DNA of 64,000 bases from Tolypeutes matacus (lineage: Eukaryota > Chordata > Mammalia > Cingulata > Chlamyphoridae): NCBI GenBank assembly GCA_026826555.1, contig JAKSZT010017954.1, positions 6,976,556-7,040,555 of the forward strand, given 5' to 3'. Made by a program: the position numbers and the translations under genes. Below are positions 45,691 to 55,839 of the stretch, piece after piece. Under the pieces are notes generated by a model. The model was given only the letters and a program-made list of their open reading frames with translations. It was not told the DNA's origin and ran no database searches. Each line of letters starts with the position of its first letter. Position 1 is the stretch's first letter.

Positions 45691-46059
45691 CATCTCACAG
45701 TTAGATCAGAACAATACACAGTGTGTGTGTATATGTACATACCATATGTACGCGCCGACAGGATGTTATTCTACTTGGGACACACCTTGTTTTCAAAGCA
45801 TTGTTGATCTGGAGGACCTGAGGCTTCTTATAAAGGCCAGAGACAGAAACCCACCAGGCTCTCTATGGGTCTCCGTTTCCAGCAGAATATTTTTTTTTTC
45901 TTTCTTGCCCTCACTTGGATCAGCAGAATTCACTGCTGTCAAATTATAGCATCTATGAAATGGGGACATCGACATGTGTGACTTGATCTGTTTTAATAGG
46001 GGCCCGGTGGGAGTTTCCTCCCTGCCCTGCTGAGCTTTGTGTTCTTTAAGGAAAGGCAG

Positions 46060-46400
46060 ACAGGGCACTGGAGAATGCTGTGGGCTTTAACCCTTTGCTG
46101 ACAGTGGGCTGCCAGCCTCCTGGGTCCTAGCTGCCATTGTCTGGGGAGTGTACGCAGCGTGCCATCCACTGCCTGCTATTATCTCACAGGAGACAAACTC
46201 GCCCCAGGAGCAGGGGGAGAGAGCTGTTTTGAACCAGATCTTTTGATTTCCTTTCTTCCCTCTTCCCTCTAAAATAATTTGAAGACGGGCTGGTCAAGGT
46301 AAAAACAGCCAAAAGGGGAAAAATATATCATGTAAGCCTGGCATTTTGTTTTTAAGAGGTATTATCCTGGCTGCCCTGTGACCCATGAGTGAGAATTAGC
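46060..46400. promoter_or_regulatory. Candidate conserved non-coding element
   Basis: Repeat-free and balanced in composition, with 'gctttaaccctttgctgaca', 'cctgctattatctcacagga' and 'ctaaaataatttgaagacgg'. CpG-poor, non-coding in all frames. It is listed on texture only. Confidence 0.28.
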
Positions 46401-49190
46401 ATTTCAGCAGTGGCAGCAGGGAAGTTGGTGATGGGGGGGGGGCTTCCTGTTCTGGGGATGTGACCCCGAGCAAGTAGAAGAGGGACTTTGCATGTGCCAG
46501 CATTTCAAGAATCCTCTTATTTTATCGCTTTCTCCCTTTCCCTCCTTGTCTAACTTGACTAATATCAGGAACCCACAAGGAGCCTCCAGGCACCTGCTCT
46601 GGCTGCAGGCTCACCCCCAGGCCCAACGCCCCCATGGGGAAGGTGAGCCCCAGCCTCAGAGCTGTAAGGAAGGCCCCACGTGGAAGACAAGCCGGAGACC
46701 CTGTGCACCGCCCTGCCTGGGGCTATGCTTGGCCCCGCCAGCCTCTCCTCACAGTGCCCCTGCAGGGGTGCCCAGCCGGTCGCCAGTGGACACAGAGCAC
46801 CTCTGGGGCCGAGGGCAGCAAGCGCCTCTCCGGCTTACTTTGAGCCTTCTTTTTATCCTCTTCCCTACTTCTACTCAGCACACAGCACCTGTTTATCTCA
46901 GTTTATGGGGAAGACACACGCCTGAGAAGTTGCATATAAATGGAATCCTGTATTCCTTAGATTTACATTGATTAATGTCTCATTGTTTGAAATGAAGCTG
47001 AAAACATAATGATATCCCATTTACCTACTGGGGTAGGAGCCCAAGCTCATAGCTCCTTTTATAAGGTGAGAAATCCTTTATTATAGCAAATATCCATACC
47101 CTGATCCACCTGTCCAAGAACCCATTTCCTAAGAGAACACCTTGGGTAGATATGCATGCAGGGGAGCACTCAATCACCCCAGTCATATATCCCAGGAGAT
47201 GTGGAAGGAACGCAGGTGGTCAAGGCCCTGCCCTCCTGTGGGGTGTGGCCAGGTCCAGGGTTTGAGGTGTGCCTGCTGGCCACTGAATGTCACGAACCTT
47301 GACCCTCAGTTCCCTCAGTGATTGTGCTGTTTGGAGTGGTGAATTCATTAGGATTGCTCACCCTTTTTATTTATTTCCTTTCAGCCCCAGGGCAGAACTG
47401 TTGGGAGCTAGTTGATAGTGCATGGATAGTGCATCTGTCTTTTAATTTTCCTTTAGGGATGAGGACTCCACTGGGCTCCACTCTCTCACTTCTTTCTCGC
47501 TGCCGCTGGCCTATTCGGTGGTTTTGTTGTTCCATGTCTCTTCTGGCGCTGGGCATGTTTTAGGGGAGGATTGGCAAAAGAGTGGTTCCAGGAAAGAGGC
47601 CTGCCTGGAAGACCAATCCAGCCACTGAGCAGTGATAGGAGAATTTCAGCTGTTAGATGTGTGGATGGTGATAAGAAACGGAGGTTAGAAAAGATCTCTT
47701 GGCAGAGGAGTGCTTATAGTGCCAAGACAATGGAGCAAACAACAGCAGCTTATTTTATTTGAAAAGGCATGGGAAAACCTGCAGTCTACACACATCTCTC
47801 TTTTCCTCCCCTTTCCATGAGTCTAGCAACAGCGCGTTGAAGGGTTGGTATGTACCTGTCTGCAGCATGGCTTCTGCAGGTGAACCTGGAGCGTGTTCCT
47901 GTGACGCTGGGTGGCCTCCCTCTCCTGACTGTGTGGTCCAGGCTTGACTGCTTCAGCCTGTTTGAGCTCATGGGCTCTCCCCTTCATCCACAGCTAAGTC
48001 ATTTGGTCACTGCAAAATGATTATAACACTGCGATGAGATCTCTTGTTACCTGAACCACTTTAAAATTCTCTTCTGAATGCTTAGCCTAGTTCTTTCTAA
48101 ACTATGTCCAGCCATTTTCTTCTTATTTTCAGTTTTCACTGGATCAACCAAATGCACAACCTTTTCTTTCCTCAAAACTACAGACCAATTAATTTTTCCG
48201 GCCATGTCTTCCTCCTGTGCCAGATTTTTTGGGTAAGGAACTGCTCCTCATGTAAGAGATTGAGAAGCTCAGACCTGTAAACATTTTTAGCTCCAATTAA
48301 CTTTAGACTAATGATCATGTCAGAATTGGATCAGAGCAAAAGCGAAGATTAAGGAAAGGCCTACCACAAAACCTGGCAGGTACAGTGGACTAGTTCAGAG
48401 ATTTGCTTTCTGTTATAATGCCATATAGATAGTCAGGCTTACTTTAGCATAGTTATTCCTAAAGATGCGTCTAGACCAAGTTCCTCAGACTCACCTTGGA
48501 GGAGAGGTATCCAGCCAATGTTGTTTCTGTGTTGACTCTTTCACAAAGTTCTTACATCTTTGTCATGTATCCTCTCGATCCTCAAGGGTCTGTCATTGTG
48601 CTCTGCCTGCATTCTCTCCCCATCCTACCATGCTAGACCTGACATTTGCTTTGGTGGATGATCTGGTTGTTCTTCAAGCAGCACATTCTTGCTGAGCAGA
48701 ACCTGGGGTTCTGCCAGCTTCCATAGCTCCCTTCATCCCCGCGGTTACTGCGGGCCTTTGGTCCTGCTGCACTCCAGCTCACTCCCAGACCTCACTATAA
48801 CCAAGCTCCCGCCGATCAGATACACTGGGCTACCATTCCTAATCCCTTCATTCACTCAGGCCAAGAATGTTTTTTTAGTAATGCAAAATTATATTTGTTA
48901 ATATACATAAGACTATAAAAAGAGTTGTAAGTTTTTTCTGAAATCAACTTTAATGCATCATGACAAAACTTAACGTTTCTAAACATTTTATATTACAGTT
49001 GTGCTTGACTTAGGGAAAAACAAATCCCAAAGTGTTTGCAGCTTTCGTGGATCTATCATTGGCCTTTTTCTTTGTGGGCTAAAGTCAGCTCAGGGCCAAA
49101 CTTAACCAAAATCATTGGCCACTGGTACTCCTGCAAAGGCTTTATTACCACAGCAGGAGTTAGAGGTAAGCTGAAATGATATCTAGGCAT
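46400..49190. other. Unique non-coding DNA
   Basis: A G-run lies at 46434-46442. The 159-codon frame at 46492-46971 begins in pyrimidine-rich text, has no recognisable domain and lacks supporting splice context. Other frames are short. No repeats are clear. Confidence 0.5.
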
Positions 49191-49194
49191 GTCA

Positions 49195-49370
49195 GGTCTG
49201 AATCGCAAGTGTTGAAAACAGAGATGTGTTTTATTTTAGACCATTAAGGTGGGAGTTAATTACTACATTTAGATGAACTGTCTGCAAGCCCTCCTGCCAT
49301 GGCAATTAGGGAGAGAGCGGCTGTTTGTGTGTTTGATGAAGTTTTATGATCATGGATTATGTAGGAATTA
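49195..49370. promoter_or_regulatory. Candidate conserved enhancer-like element
   Basis: The block holds 'ttttagaccattaaggtggg', 'agttaattactacatttaga', 'tgccatggcaattagggaga' and 'gttttatgatcatggattat'. TTAATTA, CAATTAG and a TTTATGAT caudal/HOX-type core fall within 170 bases, without repeats or coding potential. Confidence 0.38.
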
Positions 49371-49694
49371 GGAACAGCTTCCGGAAGCATTTGGCCCTCA
49401 TGGTTACCCAATACCAGCACAGCCCAACTCCAGATATGTCAAAACCACAGTGTTGTGTTTGGCAAACACTCTCTGAAGTTTGTTTGGTCCATACTGAATA
49501 CTATATAGTTTCATTTAGCAGTCTAGTCTATTCAAGTGCCTAAGAGGAGGTTTTGGGATCTAACTTATCCTCAGAGGCCCTCAAGAGCATCAGTGAGGTT
49601 TAGCTGTAGCCAGGGTAGGTTATGAACCATGCCTGCTGTGAAAACTTTGTATACTAGGATGCTTCTGCTCAGCTCCAGCCAGGCCTCTAGGACT

Positions 49695-49945
49695 CTAGAC
49701 CTCTAGGGCTGATTTGTCCAGCACGGTAACCACTAGCCACATGTGGCTATTAGAATTAAATTTTTAATTAATTAACATGAGATAAAATTTGAAAGTCAGT
49801 TCCTTAGTGACACACTAGCCACATTCCAGGTGCCTCAAAAGCCACATGCGACTAGCAGCTATTGTATTGGAAAGCACAGGTATAGGACATTTTCAGCATC
49901 ACCCAAAGTTCTGTTGGAGAGCACTGCTCTAGGATCTCAGCATCC
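49695..49945. mobile_element. hAT-like MER element (ccacatgtggct family)
   Basis: Near-palindromic ends and text typical of a mammalian non-autonomous hAT family: 'accactagccacatgtggct', 'actagccacattccaggtgc', 'caaaagccacatgcgactag', and 'tgttggagagcactgctcta' at the right, mirroring 'gtccagcac' at the left. An AT-rich middle (49757-49790) suits the family. I recognise the family text but not its exact name. Confidence 0.7.
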
Positions 49946-49949
49946 CACT

Positions 49950-51525
49950 TGTTCAGGGGGTCACTGGGTACACAGCAGCTCCCTCAGGGAAATCGTGGTT
50001 TTCCTCAAGGCATTCCAGTGCCTGATCACCAGGTGGAGGAGGGGCAGCTCCAGGCCAGCCGGAATGCTAGTCAGGCTTCTCGGCTTTGCCTTCTTCTCAG
50101 GCTTTCAGCCACTCAGTAGTACCCAGTTATGGGGATCAACCTTTAAGCACTGTCAGAGATGATCAGTGCCCAGTCCTAGATAAGAGTGTATCCACCTCTT
50201 CCTTGAAAGCGGCCAAGAAAAACGATGCTCGCCGAAAATGAGCTGAGGGTCAGGCTCCCTACCCCTAGGTGGTAGGCCTGCTCTCTCCCGTTACCAGGTT
50301 ACTTCCTCAGGAACGTGCCTGCTTGAGCAGCACTGGCTTATCTTCCTCAGTATAATTATCTTTGATGGATCATACTTTAATGTTTATACCTTGGGATTAT
50401 TGATCATCTAAAAAATCAATATGACAATAACCTGCATATGCTGTAAAAATCATTCGTCACTGAAGGCGTGGGCCATTCCTTGCAAGGTATCGCATAATAC
50501 TCAGGAAATATTGGTCTCTCTGGAAGATCTGTGGGGCTTTCTTCTATGGGGAATGCGAATTAGGTGTTCCATTATTGCTTTTTTGTCCCATCAGTCTGGA
50601 AACACCACCATTAAGTTTAATGCTTAGTCACATTGACTTTATTAACCCCCATGGTTATATTTTTTGTTCTCTTCCTTGATCACGTGTTTGATTTTCTATT
50701 TCAGTTTGAATAGCCTTATTGTGTGTATCTACTTATTTTATTTTAATTCTCCTTAATTTTTTTTTCTGAAAGAGGTGAAGTACAAGCAAATGAATACAAA
50801 GGATTCATTATCTGGTCTTCACACTTGATATTTTCTGATTCAAGATATTCCCTGTGCAAGCCCCAACCCCTGGCCCTGGCATAAATGTCAGGATGGCCCA
50901 GGGGCCTCCTGACAATCTCATTTTTCTTTTGTACCCTCCTGAGTACCTAACACACTGCTGAGCATATGCTGATTTGAATGGTGTAAAGATAAACACTGCG
51001 CTATGCGTGGGAAGATATTACAGAGTAAACTTAGGAAGGAGGGTCACCTCTCAAATTTAGTCAGATGACAAAAGGCAGCACTGGCCTCCCTAGGGTATAG
51101 AGATGGGAAAGAATTTGAATAATTATCATCATTATCATCACCACATTCATTAAACCCCATCTGCACATGGCAGTGGATAAGTCCCTACAAGTTATTTTCC
51201 TGCCAGTGAAAGAGAATTTTGTCCAGCAGGGAGGATCAGCCTGAGCTCTCCTCAGACACCAGCTTCCTTTCAAGGCTGTTCCTGACTCTGCACTTCCCAG
51301 CCAGCAGCGTGGCTTACTATGGAAGGTGAGCACATCCCCTCCAGTGTGCTTAGAAGGTCTCTGTGGTCCTTGACTTTTAATCACCTTTCACCTCCCAGGG
51401 CTCTGGACTTGCCCTTTACAGCACTAACCACCATGGCAATTAAGGGAATCGGTAGATAATGACTTAAAGTGTCCTTGCCATGACTTCCATCAGGGCAAGG
51501 GATCATCACTGTCTTCATCACCACT
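49950..51525. other. Unique non-coding DNA
   Basis: No genes or clear repeats are seen. A CATCAT-type imperfect simple stretch lies near 51120-51145. Confidence 0.45.
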
Positions 51526-51534
51526 GTCTCTCTA

Positions 51535-51610
51535 GAACCCCACATTGTGTGTTGCGTATAGTAAGTGTTTAATATATATTGATTCAAATAAATAGAATGA
51601 ATGGATGGAT
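51535..51610 (+). repeat. MIR/L2 3' end fragment
   Basis: 'tgttgcgtatagtaagtgtt' followed by 'taatatatattgattcaaataaa' and 'gaatgaatgg' resembles the '...cacatagtaagcgctcaataaatgttt' terminal text of ancient SINE and LINE elements. Confidence 0.5.
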
Positions 51611-51799
51611 GAGTATCCAGTTTGACCTTAGGGTCATTTCCCAAATTTATAACTATTAGAAATACCATTTCCTTTTCCTTGAGATTCACAGAATGCCATG
51701 GAGGGACATGGTTACACAAAGCACCTAGCACTAGCGCTCATGTGGCACTTGGTTAGCTACAGACTTGTGAACATTCTTTTACTATCTGCTTTCATTGTG

Positions 51800-51915
51800 A
51801 TTTGACCTAAGCCTCTTGAGGATAAGGGCCAAGGCCTCCTTCCTTCCTCCCTCCCTCCCTCTCTCACTAACATCTCCAAGGAGTGCTTTGTACCAAACAT
51901 TCAGTATTTATTGAC
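51800..51915 (+). repeat. MIR/L2 end with CT microsatellite
   Basis: 'agcctcttgaggataagggc' and 'gtaccaaacattcagtattt' flank a (TCCC)n pyrimidine run at 51836-51865. The flanks resemble the 'aagctcctcgagggcaggga...gctcaataaatattt' ancient repeat end. Confidence 0.5.
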
Positions 51916-52253
51916 TAAACCAGTGAGAAGAAAGGAAAGTTCCGAGCCTCCATGTCCCTCTCCTCATACATTCAACAATGTATGCTCATTTATCAGGAGT
52001 AAATGACAATGATAGACCATGTAAGTCTTGCTATAAATAGGATGGTAATTGTGGCCATATCCAATCATGAGTAAAAATATTGTAAATAGCAGATTTTAGA
52101 TTCCAATCGGTTTTACTAGATTATTGTTTTTCAACCCTTGAATGATCTGGAGAGCTTTTTAAAAATACTGATGACTGTGTCCCACCACAGAAAAAAATTA
52201 ACTCCTGAGAATAGGGACCAGGAAATGAAATGGATTTTTTTAAGTCCCCAGAT

Positions 52254-52349
52254 TTTTTGTTTGTTTGTTTTTAAGAGGTACGGTGGATTGAACCCAGGAC
52301 CTTGTACATGAGAAGCCAGTGCTCAACTACTGAGCTACATCCACTCCCA
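52254..52349 (-). mobile_element. Older DAS-type SINE fragment
   Basis: On the minus strand: 'gggagtggatgtagctcagt', 'agcactggcttctcatgtac', then a B box in 'cctgggttcaatccaccg', then a T/A tail. This is the gtagctcagtgg subtype also seen at 37827-37918. Confidence 0.85.
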
Positions 52350-52369
52350 ATGAACAGTGAAAGAGTTGG

Positions 52370-52469
52370 TTTTTTCATTTGTTTTGTTTTTAGGAGGTAC
52401 CACGGATTGAATCCAGGACCTCATACATGAGAAGCTGGCGCTCAACCACTTGAGCGATATCTGCCCCCC
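52370..52469 (-). mobile_element. Second older DAS-type SINE fragment
   Basis: A near repeat of the preceding copy (minus strand 'agatatcgctcaagtggttg', then 'cctggattcaatccgtgg'). It is separated from it by about 20 bp of unrelated text, so two insertions or one duplication are possible. Confidence 0.82.
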
Positions 52470-52729
52470 CCCCAGGTGTTTTTTAATATGCAAACAGTTA
52501 AGAACTACTGACCTAGTCTTTGGATGTTAGTCACTACCAGCTCATTACCCTATCACTGTCACCAATCACAATTTGCTCTAGTTCCAAGAGAGCAGAGTTG
52601 GAATTTTATGGCGTCAGAGAGCCTCCAATTCCCCACTTCCTCATCCCATCCCAGAGTGTCTCTCCTTAGGAGGGATCCCAAATGGCAGTAGAAAAGGGGA
52701 TGCTTTGATGATCTCAGATTTGCTTGTTC

Positions 52730-53156
52730 ATTCATTAGACATTTATTTAGCATCTGCTATATACTCAACTGAGGAAAATACAGTTAACTTCTGTGTTCTG
52801 TAATCAAGGCTAGGATAGAAGTGTATCTTGGGAGCTACAGAGAAAAGATACCAACCCCTTCAAGGAAGGATCAGGAGAGGCTTTCTGAAGGAGATGAAAC
52901 CAGAACTGAGTTCTAGAAGTTGCACAGACATTTGCCTGGACTCTCTTTCCCACCGTTCTTTGCCTGCCTGATTGAAGAGCAAAAGCACCAGCCTGGAGGT
53001 GTGAGAGAAGGGGCACCTTGCTCTATACACAATTGGTGGTTGTGGGTGCTTCTGCACAGCATTGCCCACCCCTCCTGCACGGGAGGGGTGGGCAATGACG
53101 AGAGCCTGAAGGGTTAGACAGAGGCGGCATCACAGCGGACCTGCATGTGTGCCACC
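52730..53156 (+). repeat. L2 LINE 3' fragment, left part
   Basis: 'cattagacatttatttagca' and 'caggagaggctttctgaagg' followed by 'agatgaaaccagaactgagt' follow the L2 3' region ('...ggaaggcctctctgaggaggtgacatttgagctgag...'). It ends against a DNA transposon and continues beyond it. Confidence 0.65.
53060..53097. repeat. Perfect 16 bp inverted repeat (hairpin)
   Basis: The left arm CATTGCCCACCCCTCC (53060-53075) and right arm GGAGGGGTGGGCAATG (53082-53097) are perfect reverse complements, separated by the 6-base loop TGCACG. It lies within L2-derived sequence, where no such palindrome is expected. An ORF reads through it, but no gene is implied. Confidence 0.95.
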
Positions 53157-53429
53157 CAGGGACAGATTTACCATGGAGCTACTGATGCTTAAGCTGCAGG
53201 GCCCCTCGTTTCCACAGGCCTCTCCCACACCTCTGTGGGGGCTCTGGCAGTGTCATCACATGGCCACAGGACCATGTCAGGTTTTGCTGTTTTGTGGGGT
53301 TTTTTTAAATTTGCAAAAGTATATTTAATGTCAGTTTTTAAAGTAATTTTGTCTCATGTATTCTTTCTCTTAATGAGAATCCTCAAACTATATAAGCTTC
53401 AGGCCCTGCAAAACCTAGATCTGCCCCTG
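53157..53429. mobile_element. hAT-like DNA transposon inside L2
   Basis: The left end CAGGGACAGATTTA (53157-53170) and right end TAGATCTGCCCCTG (53416-53429) form an imperfect 14 bp terminal inverted repeat. Just inside, 'gctgcagggcccc' and 'gcttcaggccctgc' mirror each other again. The middle is AT-rich. It is non-coding, and the 8 bp duplication is not recognisable. Confidence 0.65.
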
Positions 53430-53639
53430 AAGCTTAAGGACCTTAGAGTTTTCCTGAAGGTAGAGGGAATTAATGAAGAAGGAGCATGGTGGGAGTTTTA
53501 GCTAGGTTATAATTTATCATCCAAACTGGGATACATTTGAGAGTGCAGGAGTAAACTATTGATAGTTACCCCATAAAAACATCCAATACCCAGAACTTTC
53601 CTGGGTGAAAAGTAGTATATAGGCACTCTTGTTTTAGCC

Positions 53640-53945
53640 CACGTGGTCAGTAATCTTGAGAGTGACTAGAGGGGGTTGAGGATGGAGCAGGGAGACCAGT
53701 TAGGAGGCTGTTAAACCCAGACGAGATTATCAGTGTCTGAATTAAGAAAGAGATTCAAAGGGGGAGGGCGGGGGGAGACAAGGATGTGCTGGGGTCTTCG
53801 GGATGGGTAAAGGAGGAGTTGTCTGAGGACAGTTTCCAGATTTCAGACCTGGGCAGCTAGGTAGATGGCGGTGTCTTCACCAGACGCAGGAAGCACAGGA
53901 GGAATGGCCAAGTAGAAGATGAGATTAGCTAAGTGACAAGGCCCC
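53640..53945 (+). repeat. L2 LINE 3' fragment, right part
   Basis: 'gagaccagttaggaggctgt', 'gggtaaaggaggagttgtct', 'agtttccagatttcagacct' and 'gcagctaggtagatggcggt' correspond to the L2 3' text ('agaccagttaggaggctattgc...ggcaactgggtggatggtgg...'). It continues the left part at 52730. Confidence 0.72.
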
Positions 53946-53949
53946 AGTT

Positions 53950-55300
53950 GCAAGTTCCAATCCATTGTGAGCCAGTCAATTTGTGGTGGTTTCACACACC
54001 TTACCCCTATGCAGATGCCATTCTGAGACTGAACATCCCTGAAAAGAAGGGGTCAGGTTAGCAGTGTGGATGGCTCAGTGCCAACTAACCCCATTATTCA
54101 AATACAGCTCAGAGCCTACCCTGCCCTTCTTGGAGCAGCCAAAGCACACCATGTGGCCTGAGCTCATCCTCTTGCCACCACCCTCCATGGCCAACAGAGC
54201 CAGCACCTCTCAGCTTCTGGCAGCTGGGGGCCAGCAGGGCGGCCCTGACCATATGGACTGACCCTGGATTTACTTTAGTTAATTTTCACCACTGTCAGCT
54301 TCTCTGTTTCACCTGCCCCACCTAATTCCAAATCTGATGAAGGTGCTTTTTTTCTTTTTAAGCTGCAATTCCATATTTTGGACAGAAAATGGTCCTTTTA
54401 GCTCCTGATCTCATACTTAAACAAAAATGCTCTCATGTTCTCCTTGATATATTTGCTTATTGGATTTGTTTAATGAAATATGGATTTATACTATAAATAT
54501 TGGAGTTGGTGTAGTCCATATTTCAATTATTGGATCATTTATATGTCATGCTAACTTTGTAATTACCAAAATGTAGACATATAGTGGATTGAAATGAATT
54601 TCTGGTCTTTTTTTGCATTCCTGCCCCCATCCAACCATGTCTGTGCAGCTTGGATCTATGAAAAGGGAAGATTTATATGTGGGGTTTTCAAAGGAAAGTG
54701 ACGAGGGGTTCAGAAAAGGCAGCGTCCTCCATTTGTGCATTTCCAGCCTGAGTTCTGGCTTTCCCCGCTCGCTTCCCAAGTCTTGTAGGACTGGCCTCAG
54801 AGGAGCGGGGAGCTGGCCTCCGGCTCTAGGGCCTGGTGATCAATCTGCTGACAGACCTTCATCATCATTTTCGTCTCGGTTGTAAAGCACAGCCCATTTT
54901 CCTCCTTTGCCAAATCTCTGTCCTAAATGGCTCTAAATATACATAAATATAGATTTCTCACTGAGCCCTGCTGCCAGGAATCAACTAGAAACCCTCAACA
55001 GACCTACGAGATAGAAGGCACGTAAATCGTGGTCTGTGACCCTCCCTGAACCGGGCTGTCACTTTAACTGGCCAGTTCCTCCCAGGCAGTGGGAACCACC
55101 TCCTCGACACCCCCCGTGAACTTGCCACTGCCTCTAGCTCTTCTGCCTCCTGTTTGCCGAACAGAAAAATCTGGCTGGAGAGACCCGCGCAGTGAGTGAA
55201 CATCACATACATAATTCTATCAGAATATATCCAAGGGTGGGGAATCATTGTTCTCGGAACTAGCTGAGCTGAAGCCCGAGCAGAAATACTAAAGTCAGTC
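53950..55300. other. Unique non-coding DNA
   Basis: AT-rich in 54340-54600 and mixed elsewhere. The 54900-55060 part ('taaatggctctaaatataca') has an enhancer-like texture but no stronger evidence. No gene is seen. Confidence 0.45.
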
Positions 55301-55309
55301 TTGCCTTTG

Positions 55310-55830
55310 AGCTGCCTCTAACAGCGCCCTTTGGAGACCCATTTCATACAAAATTTGAAGCCTGTGTTTATTGCCCATTAAAGCAACCTTTATTTTATGG
55401 CAAATGTTGCAGTAATTGCCTTTTACGAAGAGCACTTTGTAACACACATGCACAGTTGAAAGAAAACCACTCTGGTATTGTCTATCGGGACTTAATGGCG
55501 CAATTAATTTTACTCCATCTGTTCCTGAGACTTTAAAGGAAAATGGATTTTTTTTTTGAGCGCACTTTAATGAAGAAGATAAAGCGGCCCGGCTGGTGTC
55601 CCACAGGCTCGGCGCAGTAAGTTCAGATTATTGCTCAGTCTGTCAGAATGGGCTGCTTCCCTCAGCAGCAGCCACAGCCAGCAACCCGCTCTGGCCCCTC
55701 GCCGCGCCATTCCTGATGACAAACTGCCAGCCAGCTCCCACAAAAGCACGATTAAAATGTCAGCACAGGATGACGAAGGGGCCAAGAGGGTCCTTGGAGA
55801 CAAACTGTGTTCAGTATGAGTTAATACTTT
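55310..55830. promoter_or_regulatory. Candidate conserved enhancer-like block
   Basis: Over 500 bases free of repeats combine AT-rich and CG-containing text: 'attgcccattaaagcaacct', 'gcagtaattgccttttacga', 'gggacttaatggcgcaatta', 'gcgcactttaatgaagaaga' and 'gcacgattaaaatgtcagca'. Persistent CpGs in an AT-rich region, and many TAAT cores, are typical of deeply conserved elements. The overlapping frames (55567-55941, 55596-56042) are not recognised proteins. Confidence 0.42.
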
Positions 55831-55839
55831 ACAGCAGGG

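Larger units (their letters stand above)
52118..52515 (+). mobile_element. MER5A-like element split by SINE copies
   Basis: The left half is at 52118-52250 ('ttttcaacccttgaatgatc', 'gagagctttttaaaaatact'), and the right half at about 52480-52515 ('taatatgcaaacagttaaga', then 'actactga'). Between them lie two SINE-derived segments. Together the halves make one diverged MER5-type hAT element. Confidence 0.65.

Noticed and set aside
46492..46971. 159-codon open frame (plus)
   Set aside because: The start lies in pyrimidine-rich text, with no recognisable domain and low-complexity Pro/Ser/Ala content. No promoter or splice context.
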